Source: Fragilaria crotonensis (taxonomy: Eukaryota; Bacillariophyta; Fragilariophyceae; Fragilariales; Fragilariaceae). Taken from it: a DNA stretch of 64,000 bases. Both the position numbers and the translations under genes were made by a program. Of the stretch, positions 1-11,060 are shown piece after piece. The notes below the pieces were generated by a model. It made no database searches. It saw nothing but the letters and a program-made list of their open reading frames with translations, and was not told the DNA's origin. The number at the start of each line of letters is the position of its first letter. The first letter of the stretch is position 1. The stretch covers positions 662,434 through 726,433 of the forward strand of contig JAKSYS010000001.1 of assembly GCA_022925895.1 (NCBI GenBank), written 5' to 3'.

Positions 1-1726
1 AAGAGGAATTCATTCAATGCATCCAACACACTTTCAACAGAACTACCAATTTGGTCATGGACAATCTTTCTTCTGAGCACAGATCTCAACTCACCAATGG
101 CACCCCATCATTATTTGTATCCCTTTTGAGTGACTATGAACCTGGATCCTTTGGACATGAATGCTCCCTATCCATCCTTTATGCCTTCAAAATGATGTAT
201 CTCATCCACCTTTATATTCAGGGACAAACATCTTCATGCCCTCATCAACCTCCTGAACTTGCTGATATCATTCGCAATATCCCAACTTTTGCGACCGCTC
301 TACGACTTTTCCGAACCGAAGTAACTTCAGAGATGTCCCGCGATTCATTATCAAATTCTTCCAAGATCAGCAACTGTCTCCCAGTCCCTATGATATCACT
401 TTGGACAGCACCAGGACTTCCCATATTCAAACTCCTACACATTTGGACTCTGCATCCCTCATTGCATTCACTCATTCACCGCTTGTCAACGGTTTTGGAG
501 AACCTACAACTGGAATATCTCCATCTGCTTCCCATGTTGCCCGTGTCTTAATCTCAGCAACACTTCGCCAACATGCAACTTTGACTGCCAAACTCACAAC
601 TGGAGATGACTTACATTTGCAACCCTCAAACATCTGCATTGGTTCCCTCCCTCCTGTTGATCTACTCATGAATCACAATTGCTCAGCCTTCCCAATGGCC
701 ACATTACCCACACCTGAACAGTTATCAATCATGGATTCAAAAGCCACTGCTATTGCCGTCAATTTTGTCATCTGCCGTCCGCTCACTTCCAATGATCTTC
801 AGAACTTCACCATCCCAATTGGAAACTGTGATTATGCAACCCTTAAGTCCAACTTTGACCCCATCAAGACAGATACCATCAACCATTCCATTGATTTTCT
901 GCCAGATCATGAGTATACCATGTTCAGAGTTGTCTCAAACATCAATGTCACTGACCCTCAATGTGTCCTACCTCAAACACCCTTGCCAACCAAAGTCCTT
1001 ATCTACCAAGGCAACACCCAAGAGCATCAGTCAACTCCTTCCTACACTCCAGGATCCCCAACTGAGCTTCCTATTCCATTGCCAAGTGCTCATACTTTCC
1101 CTATTATCTACAACAAGGAGAACAAACCAATCATCTTTCACCAACACAATGGGACCATCAAACCTTACACAACAACAACAGTCCAACAGCTTTTCAATGA
1201 CCAAGCTTGCATTCCAATGAACACCTGTTATGCTGCCAATCCCTGGACTTGCCCCAACAATCCTAGCCAACTTTGGCGCCAACCAAACCCTGTTTATCAT
1301 GTCATTGATGATCCCAAAACCATTCCCTTGTCTCTTGCAACTCGCCTCATCCAAGTGATTACTACAAAACGTGGATCCACCGATGTTTATGGATCCTGGG
1401 CTCTCCCACACCTTGAGAATGCCCTCAGCAACCCATTGTCTCAGATCACTCACAATCCTTTTTCATATTATTGGCAACAACACAATCATCCTGAATATCC
1501 TTTCATCAAAGCCTCTGAACCCAATATCTTGAGCAACCCCCCTGGTGAGTCTGGTGTGAACACTAGTCTCTTTAACAACCAGGTTACTACTTGCAACTTA
1601 CCTGATCCTTCTTGCCTGTACAGACACATTGGTGTAAATGCTACAAGAATGGACAGCAGTAATTGTAATGTAGTAAGATTTCAATTGGACAAACAAGAAT
1701 CATCTTTTTGTGAACACACAGCCCTT
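1..1726 (+). other. Open reading region upstream of gag in the copia element
   Basis: Frame 3 is open from the window edge to 551 and reads plausibly as protein until about 330. From about 332 frame 2 takes over and stays open without a stop into gag. The most likely reading is one upstream coding segment with a one-base slip between about 250 and 340. The product is rich in Asn, Thr, Pro and Ser and shows no domain I recognise, no signal peptide and no membrane segment. Copia elements normally begin gag shortly after the 5' LTR, so more than 1.7 kb of coding-like sequence before the likely gag start (ATG at 1727, Met-Val-Val-Arg-Thr-Arg-Arg-Ser) is unusual. It could be an N-terminal gag extension, an extra ORF, or captured sequence. 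Confidence 0.5.
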
Positions 1727-2842
1727 ATGGTTGTCCGCACCCGTAGATCGTCTCTTCAAGAAGAAAATCCCCCTGAAATTGAACCAGAAACTGCAGATCC
1801 AGATACTTCTGACAATTCTTCCGAAACTGACATTTCCCGACACGAAACGCCAAATATTGATGCAAATCAGCCATCTTCTGACGTCCAAGCTCAAGAAATT
1901 GACACACCTGCCGAAAACCCTTTGAAACGCCTTTCACGAACTGTAACACAAATTCTGTCTCCAAAATCTGTGCAACCAGACACCCAAATTGAAACATCCT
2001 CTTCACCAAAGACAGACAATCCCTCCAAACCTGCAGCAAAAGAAAAACCTGTAAAACATCCAACTTTTGCCTATCCTCCAATTCATGAAACATTCTTTAC
2101 TGATGATGAAGATAATGAAGACCAACAGGATGACCCTCCTCAGATCCCTTTGCAATCCCCAGATGCACTAACTTCTTCAACCAGAACTGACTTCACTTAT
2201 CCACCCATTGAAGATTTAACTAAAACCCTTTTGAAATATGCCAAAAATGCCAATCTCCGCAAACTTTCTTATCCAACCGATCTTGTCGCCCGACGCCGAC
2301 AATTCAATGCCTTCATGGATAACCTCCGCATCGTTTGTAACATCTCTCCCTGGACACGCCAAGTCTTTGATCTTTGGCCCAAACAGATTTCCTACTCCCA
2401 TCCCTTCATTGGCACTGCAATTTACAACCTAATCTTTACACATGTTTGTGACCCTTGCCAGAAACACATTATTGATGGCCCACCAGATGCCAGAACTGCA
2501 ATCTTTACTCTCCGCCGACATTGTGCCCCGCTTACTCCAGATCATGTTGAACGCACAAGAGAAGCCTTTTATTCAATCAAACAAGGCCACAATGAAGTTG
2601 CAACCTCCTATTTGAATCGCATCCGAGTTTTGACGCGCGACTGCTACCACGCCGGCATTCCCAATACTGACGCAGATCTTATTAAAAGAGCCATTCGCGG
2701 TGGAAGCAATCACCATTTTTATGCTGCCTCTTACCAACGTTTTGATGCCGACCTCCGCAGAGCCGAACTTAACGATGAAGAATTGCCCGCTTTCTCCGAA
2801 CTTGAGAGCCATCTTTTGAATATTGACGAATCCCGCGGCTAA
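1727..2842 (+). CDS. Copia Gag (capsid part)
   Basis: Gag forms the virus-like particle that packages the element RNA. The ORF is open from about 332, but the Met at 1727 followed by a basic stretch and an acidic Ser/Thr/Pro-rich linker is the best gag start. The capsid-like region covers roughly 2220-2840 (YPTDLVARRRQFNAFMDNL, then SIKQGHNEVATSYLNRIRVL), matching the UBN2/Gag-polypeptide type of copia capsid. The reading frame stops at TAA 2840-2842. The zinc knuckle that should follow lies in the next frame, so the gag C-terminus is split off by a -1 change between about 2827 and 2842. Confidence 0.75.
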   Translation: MVVRTRRSSLQEENPPEIEPETADPDTSDNSSETDISRHETPNIDANQPSSDVQAQEIDTPAENPLKRLSRTVTQILSPKSVQPDTQIETSSSPKTDNPSKPAAKEKPVKHPTFAYPPIHETFFTDDEDNEDQQDDPPQIPLQSPDALTSSTRTDFTYPPIEDLTKTLLKYAKNANLRKLSYPTDLVARRRQFNAFMDNLRIVCNISPWTRQVFDLWPKQISYSHPFIGTAIYNLIFTHVCDPCQKHIIDGPPDARTAIFTLRRHCAPLTPDHVERTREAFYSIKQGHNEVATSYLNRIRVLTRDCYHAGIPNTDADLIKRAIRGGSNHHFYAASYQRFDADLRRAELNDEELPAFSELESHLLNIDESRG

Positions 2843-2844
2843 CT

Positions 2845-5800
2845 TTGCCATCACAAAATCAACGCAATTATAACCAACATGCCAATGCTGCCCGTCAACA
2901 ATTCCATCGTCCTACCCATCGTCCGACTTTCCAGAAACAATTCACCCCGCGACAACATCAAGCTCTCAGCTCAATTTTGCGACCTTATACCCAACAAAAC
3001 AGCAGCAGCAATCGGCCACCAATCAGACCCCAGAGCAACCAAAATCAGCATTCAAACCGTCCGAACAATCACCAAAACAATCGTCGCAACGCTCCGCCAC
3101 CTAGACCGACTCATGGCAACCGACCGCCCTTGCGACCAACCTCATCAAATTCCAATAACCAGCGTCGACCGCAGAGCAATTCCACCCCATTTCGGCAAAA
3201 TCCTTCACCCAATAATGCCACCAACATAGTTTGTAACAATTGTGGAAGAACTGGTCACTATGCAAGGCAATGCCCAACTGCAACTAACAGACCTCAGAAC
3301 ACCAATAACAGAAATGGAGGAAACCCAAGATCACCAACCAATAATGAGAACACTGCTCCTAGAAATCACAGAGCTTATTTTGTCACTGATTCATCTTCAC
3401 CTCATGCTGAAACAACTCATTACCATCAAGCCTTCCTTGCTTCATCAAACACCAACCCTGTCTTTAACAATGGACCACCAACAATCTGGCCTGATACCAA
3501 CTTGCCCCAAATGGAAATCAACCCATCACTGACTGACAATGATTTTGTACCCTCCATGTCACACTCACCTCCCAGCACTGATGCAATTGAATATTTTCCA
3601 GATGATCCCATGTCTGCATATCAGCGCTTTGGACCACCAGATCTTGATAATTGGCTCCCTGACAGTGGTGCCACAAGTCACTACACTCCTGTCTTCAGTG
3701 ATCTCCATGATGTTGAACCCTGCCATGTACCTGTTTCCCTTGCTGATGGAACCACCAAGATATCCACTTTCAAAGGCACAACTGACTGTTTCTTTACAAC
3801 CACAGAAGGACAGAAAGCTATCCTTGGTCTTGCTGATGTTTACTACATTGAAGGTCTTAGTCACCGTCTGCTTTCCCTGACTGCCATCTCTGCCACCCAA
3901 AACTTCACAGTCATCATCCAGAACAGAGCAACCACAATCCGTTTTCCCAACAACTCAACATACACATGGCCAACCATTCTTCAAGAGCTACCCTCTGAAC
4001 AAGCTTTCTCCATGACTTCCCAACCTAACACAACTTCTGATGACACTTCAAACCCTCCTGCCATCACTTTTGAGCAACACTTGGACACTTCAACCAATCC
4101 AAACCCAGACCAACCCACTGCAACCTTGCCACTTGAGATCACATCCCGTCGCCTTGCACATCGTAATTTCCGCAATCTTATGACTGGATCCCTTCACCAT
4201 GTTTGGAATGATCACATTTTGTCACCAGCCACTGACACTCAAACTTGGCCAATCAGAATTTCAATCAGCCAAAAACGCGCCAGAAGCAAAGTCCCACTCC
4301 GCCAAGGTTCAGAACCATTCCATCAACTTCACCTTGACCTTCTGAGAAACCCATTCCGTTTGGCCTGACAACTAACACTAACTATTCTGCCTACCTTTTC
4401 ATTGTGACAACCCTGGCAAACTAACTGGTTGGATTGGACTACCCACTGAAAGCACCTTATCCATTCTCACTGCCCTGCAATCTTGGCTCACACAATCAGA
4501 ACTTCTTGGCGCACCCAATCTGTCCGCTTTATCCGCACTGATGCTGGAACAGCATTTACTTCTGCCAAATTCATCTCAACTTGCACCAATCTTGGAATCA
4601 AAGTTGAAGCTGCAGCCCCTGAACATCAAGAAATGAATGGAATTTGTGAAGCCAAATGGAGAGAAGTCCACAACATTGCAAACACTCTGCTCAACACTGC
4701 CAGACTTGGAGGTGCCTTCTTTCACCATGCTCATGCCTATGCAGTCCAAATTGTCAATGCTTGCCCTGCAAAGAATGTTACTGATCAAGATGGAAATCCT
4801 ACAACTCCCTTCCACTATAGTTATGGCCAAAAACCCAGCCTCATCAACTTCCGCGTATTCGGATGCCCAGTCTATTTCAAACGTTATGAACCGACTTTTC
4901 GAAACAAGTTAATCACTTATAAACAACAACTCCAACGCGCATCCCGTGGAACTTTTATTGGATTCCCTGAAAACTCTGCTGGCTGGCTAGTCTATTCCCC
5001 AGACCATCCTCAACGAATTATCACAACCCGTGACGCTTATTTTGATGAAGATTTCAGCTCTGCCCTTGCTTTTGACTCCAAACCCTTTGCTGGAGCCATT
5101 CCCATCCGCTCCCACATGGACCCTAATGGACTTGAAAATGTTGAGAATTCTGAACCCACCATCATTCACCAGACTGGATCTGTTGCCAACCTTGGAATCA
5201 ATCCCTCTTCCTTCATTGAAGAACCCACTAACAATGATGAGCATCCCCTTCCCATTGAGACTATTGACAATGATGATGACACTGATGATGATGATCTACA
5301 ACCTGGTCCAACACCACCTGCACCTCAATTGCTCAACCTCACTCATCACCAGAAGAGACACACACCCCTTCAGAAAGAGATGACACTTTACTTCCAAGAA
5401 TGTGCTGAATCACCACCATCCATTGACCCTATCCACACTGCCATGCTTACCCTTGATGCCTCTGCTGACACATCCACAGAAAATGATGATCCTGTTGATA
5501 AATACTTGCCAGAACCCCAATCTTTTCAAGCTGTCCTCAAACTTGATGACGACATCCGCTCTGCCTGGCTTCATGCAATCAAAATGGAAATCAAGAACCT
5601 CATTGATCATGGTACCTTCATCCTTGGCCAGAAACCCCATGTAGATGAATTGATTATCCCAGTTAAACTTGTGCTCAAAGCAAAGCAAACAGCATCTGGC
5701 AAACTTGACAAACTCAAAGCCCGCCTTGTTGCACGCGGCGACATGGAAAAGAGAAGAATCAAGAAAACAAAAGCAAAGTACCAGCAGCAACTACTTAAGC

Positions 5801-7335
5801 AAAGAGAAAAGAATACCAATAAAGTTAAGAAGTCTAACACAATCCCAATTGAGATCCCTCAACCTTTTGAAGACACATGGTCACCCTGTGCATCTTCAAG
5901 AGGGGTCAAGCTCCTCATATCCAAAACCTGTGCTTTCCGCCGCATCCTTAAAGGTGCTGACTTCATTGGAGCCTATCTTCAAGCCAAAGTTATTGGACGT
6001 CACTTTGTGATCCTGCCACTTTACCTTGCTTACCACTTCCCAGAATATGCCAAATACTTTGGAGTCCCACTTCTTCTTGACAAAGGAATCTATGGCCTTG
6101 TCTACTCAGGCAAATATTGGAACATTGAATTCTCTGAATGGCTTTACTCTCAAGGATTCATTCAATCCCAAGCAGAACCATCCTATTTTGTTTACTATGA
6201 CAAACACAACCAATGGCTTCGCCTCCTATTCTTCGTTGATGACATGCTTTATGTTGGAAGCAATGATTCCATCGAGAAATCTTTCGAAGATTCCGTCCGC
6301 AACCGCTTTGACGTGAAATTCCTTGGTCCTGCACAATGGTTCCTGCAAATGCGCATCCACCGCCACAAAGATTCCACCTACACTCTAGACCAACACCGTT
6401 ATGTCTTAAACGCTCTCCAACGTTATGACCCAGATTCCGAATTCCCTGAACGCGAAACTCCCTTCCCACCCGATTACGTCTTCACCAAAGATAACCGCCC
6501 TGTCACCGATCATGACAAGTCTATAATTGAGAAAAGACATTCCCGCCTCCCGTTTCGCTCAGCCGTATGCACCCTACTTTATCTAGCATATAACACACGA
6601 GCCGATATCCTTTTTGCAGTCTGCAAACTTGCAAAAGCCTGCATCTGCCCCGGTGAACTTGACTTCCGCGCCCTTATCTGGTTATTTGGCTATCTCAGAC
6701 GCCGACCCAGCTATGCCTTGAAATTCTATCCTGATGGCACCTCTAACCCAATCTATAGTATCTGTGCCCAACACAGCATTCCATACTCTGACCTGACTGT
6801 CTTCTCTGATGCCAGCTGGCAAGATTGCCCTGACACTGGCAGATCAACTGTTGGATACATGATCTTTCACAATGGTGCCCTCATTGAAGCTAACTCAACT
6901 ATGCCTACACCAATTGCAATGTCAACCTCTGAAGCTGAATACATGGCAGCCTGCTCTGCAACTATGGCTACTGCCCACATCAGAATGCTTTTATATGACA
7001 TGACATACCTTGGCACTAAACAATGGCGCGAATCATCCCAACGTTTACCTACAATCCCATCTGTCCTTATGATTGACAATGAAGCAACTGTTCAAATTGC
7101 CAAGAATGGCAAACTAACTCGCAAAACTCGCCACATTGAAAGACGCTTTCACTTTGTCCGCCAAGGCCAACAAGATGGCACTCATCAACTCTATTGGATC
7201 CCTTGTGACTCTCAACTTGCTGACATCCTAACCAAAACTCAGACATCCTCCAAGATTGATCCTCACCTTGACAAAATCTTTTGCAAACTCCCTGATCACC
7301 TACTTTCTCCATCACCAATTTCTACGGAGATCTGA
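2845..7335 (+). pseudogene. Copia zinc knuckle-protease-integrase-RT-RNase H, frameshifted
   Basis: In order: a Gln/Asn/Pro-rich basic linker; a CCHC knuckle (CNNCGRTGHYARQC) near 3232; the aspartic protease motif LPDSGATSH near 3657; a GAG-pre-integrase remnant near 4150; an integrase core with DD-E residues (HLDLL, RTDAGTAF, EMNGICEAKW); an RT with the catalytic FVDD near 6235 and KGIYGLVYSGKYW near 6080; an RNase H with FSDASW near 6802, STSEAEYMAA and the RHIERRFHFVR tail. The frame is open 2845-4368 and 4483-7335. Between these the integrase reading passes through at least two single-base shifts (about 4355 and 4415), with stops in the main frame. RT and RNase H are otherwise intact. Confidence 0.9.
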
Positions 7336-7346
7336 TTCAAGAGGGG

Positions 7347-7729
7347 TGACAGACTTTTAGTACCGCTCCTACGTATTTTTACTATCTACATTATTCAGTA
7401 CAACACTTCACATTAGGCTAGTAAACAGTATACGTCGTATCGTTACTGTCGTACGGGAATCATATCCCACTCCGAAATTGTAACGATCGTTTTCATGTCG
7501 TTCGTTGCATAAACGACCATTTTCTCGCCCAACGCTCGGCCTCGTACGACCTCTTCAGACGTACACCTTTTCAGACGTGCACTCTTCAGACGTGCACCGT
7601 TTCTTTTGTGATCCTGAGTGTTCCTGAAGAACACTCATCAAAAAGAAGTTGATCATCATTTGATGATCAACAATTTCTCACAAATTTGTCCCTGTAAATA
7701 TATTTAGTCCGGCCCCATTTTTCCACAAT
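7347..7729 (+). repeat. 3' LTR of the copia element (right border approximate)
   Basis: The purine-rich tract aagaggggt ends right before TGACAG at 7347, the expected polypurine-tract/LTR junction. Inside lie three near-identical 13-bp repeats, TCAGACGTRCACY, at 7555, 7571 and 7586, typical of transcription-factor sites in an LTR U3 region. A perfect 11-bp-arm inverted repeat (GTTGATCATCA, TT loop, TGATGATCAAC) sits at 7648-7671. The end was placed at a CA near 7729. With no second LTR in view this border is uncertain. Confidence 0.55.
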
Positions 7730-7758
7730 GTACAATTTTCGTAGCAGCGTAACTGACC

Positions 7759-8259
7759 ATGACGACTTTTACCCGCCGTCGTCACGATTCAGTCCCCTGT
7801 AGCGATAGCCAGTGTACTAGTACCCACTTGGCTACCGACGTCACCGTAGGACTCCACCCACGTCCACATACTGTAGTGTCACCTACGCGCAACGTAGCAC
7901 CATCTACTTGCATCGTACCTACAGATACTAGCACAGTTGCTTCGCCTACTAGCACTGTGTCTACGTCTACATGTACTGTAGTTACGCCTAGTCATACCGT
8001 AGCTCAGTATACCCGTCCAGTAGACTTCCACGCGTATACCGTCGCGTTTGCTACTAGCACTCCCGGTTCCTCTGCCGCTAGCGTAGCATCCAGTAGTCCT
8101 GAAACCGTAGCACCGGCCAACGTTCGTACTGTAGCGACCGATACCGTCACCGTGACGTCACCACCTGCCTGCGACCCCGGTCTGGCGTGCGCCCGATTTA
8201 ACCATGGTCTGGCCTCCACTCCGCGCTCGCACGCAGAATCTATCACTACTACTCTGTAG
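7759..8259 (+). CDS. Hypothetical Ser/Thr/Val-rich ORF, doubtful
   Basis: A 166-codon open frame directly after the copia LTR. The product is low in complexity, built of loose TV(A/S)-x-(S/P)-T repeats and rich in Thr, Ser, Val and Ala. It has no signal peptide, membrane segment or known motif. The repeated codons come from a loosely periodic GTA/TAC-rich DNA tract, so the frame may be open by composition alone. No independent sign of expression or conservation is visible. Confidence 0.15.
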   Translation: MTTFTRRRHDSVPCSDSQCTSTHLATDVTVGLHPRPHTVVSPTRNVAPSTCIVPTDTSTVASPTSTVSTSTCTVVTPSHTVAQYTRPVDFHAYTVAFATSTPGSSAASVASSSPETVAPANVRTVATDTVTVTSPPACDPGLACARFNHGLASTPRSHAESITTTL

Positions 8260-8416
8260 ATAGGTGTCATGTGTCCTGTGAGTTTAACGTTCAGAGGGCC
8301 ACGTCACCCTTGTTTCTGGACACATGCTGGCATCCAACAGATCAGAACAGGATATCAACTTCAGACGCTTTTTCTTTGTGGGATATCATGCGGCACATAT
8401 TCGAGTGCATTCGAAC

Positions 8417-9436
8417 ATGATACGACGACTCGTGCCGGCAGTGTCAAAGGAGTTCAGTTTGTTGTGCATCCTCCTGACGCTCCTTCCTTCCGTCCATCAT
8501 GCCTTTACAATAAGCAGCCAAGTTGCCCGACATGAACAACAGCGTTCGTACAGTACGGTGCAATACAATTTTTGGAAAGGTCTCTTTGATTCTGCATTTG
8601 AAAATGATCCATCACTAAGTACAGTAGATCAACGCAAGGGGATGCTTGAGGGTCCCAACAGCAGTGACAATGACAATGATGTCAATACTAGGGTTCCTCT
8701 TACAGATGTTCAACGCGCGTGGAGAGAACGACAGATGCAAACACAATCATCCTCCAATGCTCCTCTCATTGCCAGTTTGTTACCAAATTCTCTCGTGACA
8801 TTGGATTTTTATTTGGTGGGTGTCCCCTCCAAGGACCCATCCAATGATTTATATGGTTCTCGTGTCAATATTAGTAACCGAAATAAGGAATTGGGACTCG
8901 ATGTGCCATCAGAACCCAATGGTGGGTCAATCGATTTACGTTTTTTACCCGATGGACGTTGTCAATGCACATCGGTCGAATCACCCTTTGCCGATGCCAC
9001 CCAAGATGGACAATGGAAATTGTCAGACGATGGAACACAATTGAGATTTAGTTTATATTCCTTGGGATATTCACGAACGATTCAAACCAAGGGAAGTATC
9101 GAACGTGTCTTTTGGTCCGATCAACCAGAAGTAACAAGACAAACGTCATCACAATACTCCATCCCACCCGGTTGGGTCTATGGTGATATCAAGATTAAAA
9201 TTAGCACATCTCGACCTGGAACACTGGACCTCAAGAGTGGTGGGTGTGGAGTTCTGCGGGTGGAGCAAGCTGTGGGTCTCTTGGGAGCCGCCAGCAAACT
9301 TGTGGCATGTGGTACGTTTGATGCCAAAGTCAAATATGATGATAGTACTACACCATCGGCGACTGGTACTACTACTGGCAGTCGGCAGCAACCATCACCC
9401 GGCGCGACTGGTACACCAAATGGAGGTACGTTGTAG
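8417..9436 (+). CDS. Putative plastid-targeted protein of unknown function
   Basis: The frame is open from 8324, but the Met at 8417 is preferred because it begins a clear signal peptide: a basic start (MIRRLVPAVSK), a hydrophobic core (LLCILLTLL) and a cleavage site SVHHA/FTIS. An Ala/Phe junction followed by a Ser-, Arg- and Gln-rich stretch is the known bipartite presequence style of diatom plastid proteins. The mature part (about 300 residues) has an acidic Asn/Asp linker and then a soluble beta-rich region around residues 110-310, with DLRFLPDGRCQC and GVLRVEQAVGLLG. I do not recognise the family. The tail is Thr/Gly/Ser-rich and disordered. No frame break is seen. The only nearby host gene is the convergent monooxygenase 70 bp downstream. 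Confidence 0.7.
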   Translation: MIRRLVPAVSKEFSLLCILLTLLPSVHHAFTISSQVARHEQQRSYSTVQYNFWKGLFDSAFENDPSLSTVDQRKGMLEGPNSSDNDNDVNTRVPLTDVQRAWRERQMQTQSSSNAPLIASLLPNSLVTLDFYLVGVPSKDPSNDLYGSRVNISNRNKELGLDVPSEPNGGSIDLRFLPDGRCQCTSVESPFADATQDGQWKLSDDGTQLRFSLYSLGYSRTIQTKGSIERVFWSDQPEVTRQTSSQYSIPPGWVYGDIKIKISTSRPGTLDLKSGGCGVLRVEQAVGLLGAASKLVACGTFDAKVKYDDSTTPSATGTTTGSRQQPSPGATGTPNGGTL

Positions 9437-9508
9437 AAACATAGGTCGTTCACAAGAATATAAAATTAGAAAAGACTTTCCCACATTATGTACGACTACA
9501 CTTACTGT

Positions 9509-10726
9509 TTAGATTTGTGCCAACAGTGACGGTTCTTGTGGAGGTTCACTCGGTGCATCCGGTCCGGCAAAGATCCAATCACGATACGCATCACTCCAAG
9601 GCGGGATGCTGGCACCTTTTCTGTAAAAGGACTCGGATCGCATCGTTTGATCATCAGATATACTCCTAACTCGTGGAAGTCGTTGCTTCTCAAATTGTCG
9701 CAGAGCGTCCACCACAGTGTTGTCATTGTCGTTACGATTTGGATGTCGACTTTTCATCGCTGCACTCTTGGCCAGTAGACGCGAGAGCACGACCGCGTCT
9801 TCGAATGCTACGGCACCTCCAAGGCCACTGTAGGGACGGACCGCATGGGCGGCATCGCCAATGAGTGTAATGCGACCACTTCCTCCCCAACCGCTCTTGA
9901 GATCAATCACGGAAAGTTCTGACGAACACGTCAAATCGATTTGGAGACTATGTCGAAAGATTTCTCTGGCAGTTTCGATTTTTCGTCTCTCGACATCATT
10001 GTCATTTACCAAATGGATGGATTCTTGCAAATACTCCTCCAAAATATCCATCGGGGTTGTGACTCCAGGTATGATACTTTTCGATTGCGTCCGAGCCGTC
10101 CACGCAATGGTTCCCGGGAGAGTATCATGAAAATTAAAGTAAAACAAGAGCAATTTGGACCCAAACACGTCACTTGACCCAATGCGAATGTCCAATAGGT
10201 GTTGCAGTGCTGGGATGTTGGTGACATTCATCCGTCCTCGCCATGTGAAGGTTCCCGTCGGCACCGCGGGTGGCAATCCCAATATTTCAGTCCGTATCTG
10301 TGACCGGACTCCATCGGCACCAATCAAAACATCTCCTTCCAATACCAAATCCGAATGTTGAAAATTGACCGTCACACCACCATCATGTTGTCGTACTTGA
10401 TCAACTTGCATTCCCATATGAATGGCAATCCGATCTCCATGTTGACGTGCCTCATTCAGGAGTGAATCATGGACCTCCCACCAGGGCAACATGTACCCAT
10501 TGGAATTCTCCATGGGGATGCCCACGGTCTGCAAATGTCGTAACGCGTCGGGACACAATTCTCGGAGTGCCACTTGTCCATTGGGAGCCAGTCCAAAGGT
10601 CGCACCTCGTCGATCAAATTGAGAACGCTTTTCAATAATGTTGACGCAAATGTCATTCTGTTTGGACACAAGGCCCAAGGCAACGGCAAGACCGGCCAAG
10701 CCGGATCCAAAGACAATAATGTTCAT
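9509..10726 (-). CDS. FAD-dependent aromatic-ring-type monooxygenase (copy 1)
   Basis: A 405-residue flavoprotein monooxygenase of the UbiH / salicylate-hydroxylase class, which uses FAD and NAD(P)H to hydroxylate small, often aromatic, substrates. The start chosen is the internal Met that begins the Rossmann fold directly (MNIIVFGSGLAGLAVALG, GxGxxG); the frame runs 21 codons further upstream. The second FAD/NADPH motif is GADGVRSQIR and the third is LIGDAAHAVRPYSGLGG. All three are intact and the length is typical. No membrane anchor or organelle signal is visible from this start. A close full-length paralogue lies at 26603-27835 and a relic at 23316-23405, both in the same orientation. The substrate cannot be inferred. 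Confidence 0.85.
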   Translation of the reverse strand: MNIIVFGSGLAGLAVALGLVSKQNDICVNIIEKRSQFDRRGATFGLAPNGQVALRELCPDALRHLQTVGIPMENSNGYMLPWWEVHDSLLNEARQHGDRIAIHMGMQVDQVRQHDGGVTVNFQHSDLVLEGDVLIGADGVRSQIRTEILGLPPAVPTGTFTWRGRMNVTNIPALQHLLDIRIGSSDVFGSKLLLFYFNFHDTLPGTIAWTARTQSKSIIPGVTTPMDILEEYLQESIHLVNDNDVERRKIETAREIFRHSLQIDLTCSSELSVIDLKSGWGGSGRITLIGDAAHAVRPYSGLGGAVAFEDAVVLSRLLAKSAAMKSRHPNRNDNDNTVVDALRQFEKQRLPRVRSISDDQTMRSESFYRKGASIPPWSDAYRDWIFAGPDAPSEPPQEPSLLAQI

Positions 10727-11008
10727 GTAGTATATGTAAGAATACTCCCGGGGTAGTGGATCAGTGGTGTGACAAGTAGGAATGGACAATGTTGTTCAAA
10801 AAATGAGATCAAGTTGTTGTTGTTGAGTGTAGAATAGTCTCGTGGCTTGCCAAGCAAGCAAGGAAGCAACAAAGGAAGCAAAGATATGGTATATTTGACT
10901 GTGTGTCCTTGTCCATGCAGCTCCCAATGTTGACGTCACACGTAGACAGCTCACAACATGCAAATACAATGGCAGAAATGTACTTCAGAGAACAATTGTA
11001 CTTCCAAT

Positions 11009-11060
11009 CAGCACTCAGCACTCAGCACTCAGCACTCAGCACTCAGCACTCAGCACTCAG
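11009..11060 (+). repeat. Tandem 7-bp microsatellite, CAGCACT x 7
   Basis: Seven perfect head-to-tail copies of CAGCACT plus a partial CAG. The lack of mismatches suggests recent slippage or active instability. It lies in the spacer upstream of FAD monooxygenase copy 1 (about 280 bp from the chosen start codon). Confidence 0.95.

Larger units (their letters stand above)
1..7730 (+). mobile_element. Ty1/copia LTR retrotransposon, left end outside window
   Basis: The order of domains is gag, CCHC knuckle, aspartic protease, integrase, reverse transcriptase, RNase H, then a purine-rich tract at 7339-7346 and a 3' LTR. This order (integrase before RT) defines the copia superfamily. The 5' LTR and primer-binding site lie left of the window, so LTR identity and target duplication cannot be read. 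The coding part is broken between gag and pol and again inside integrase, so this copy is probably not autonomous. The LTR start at TG 7347 is firm; the end near a CA at about 7729 is a guess. Confidence 0.9.

Noticed and set aside
2827-2842. Programmed -1 frameshift between copia gag and pol
   Set aside because: The overlap is only about 15 bases and contains no slippery heptamer. Integrase is frameshifted elsewhere in the same copy, so decay or an indel is simpler.
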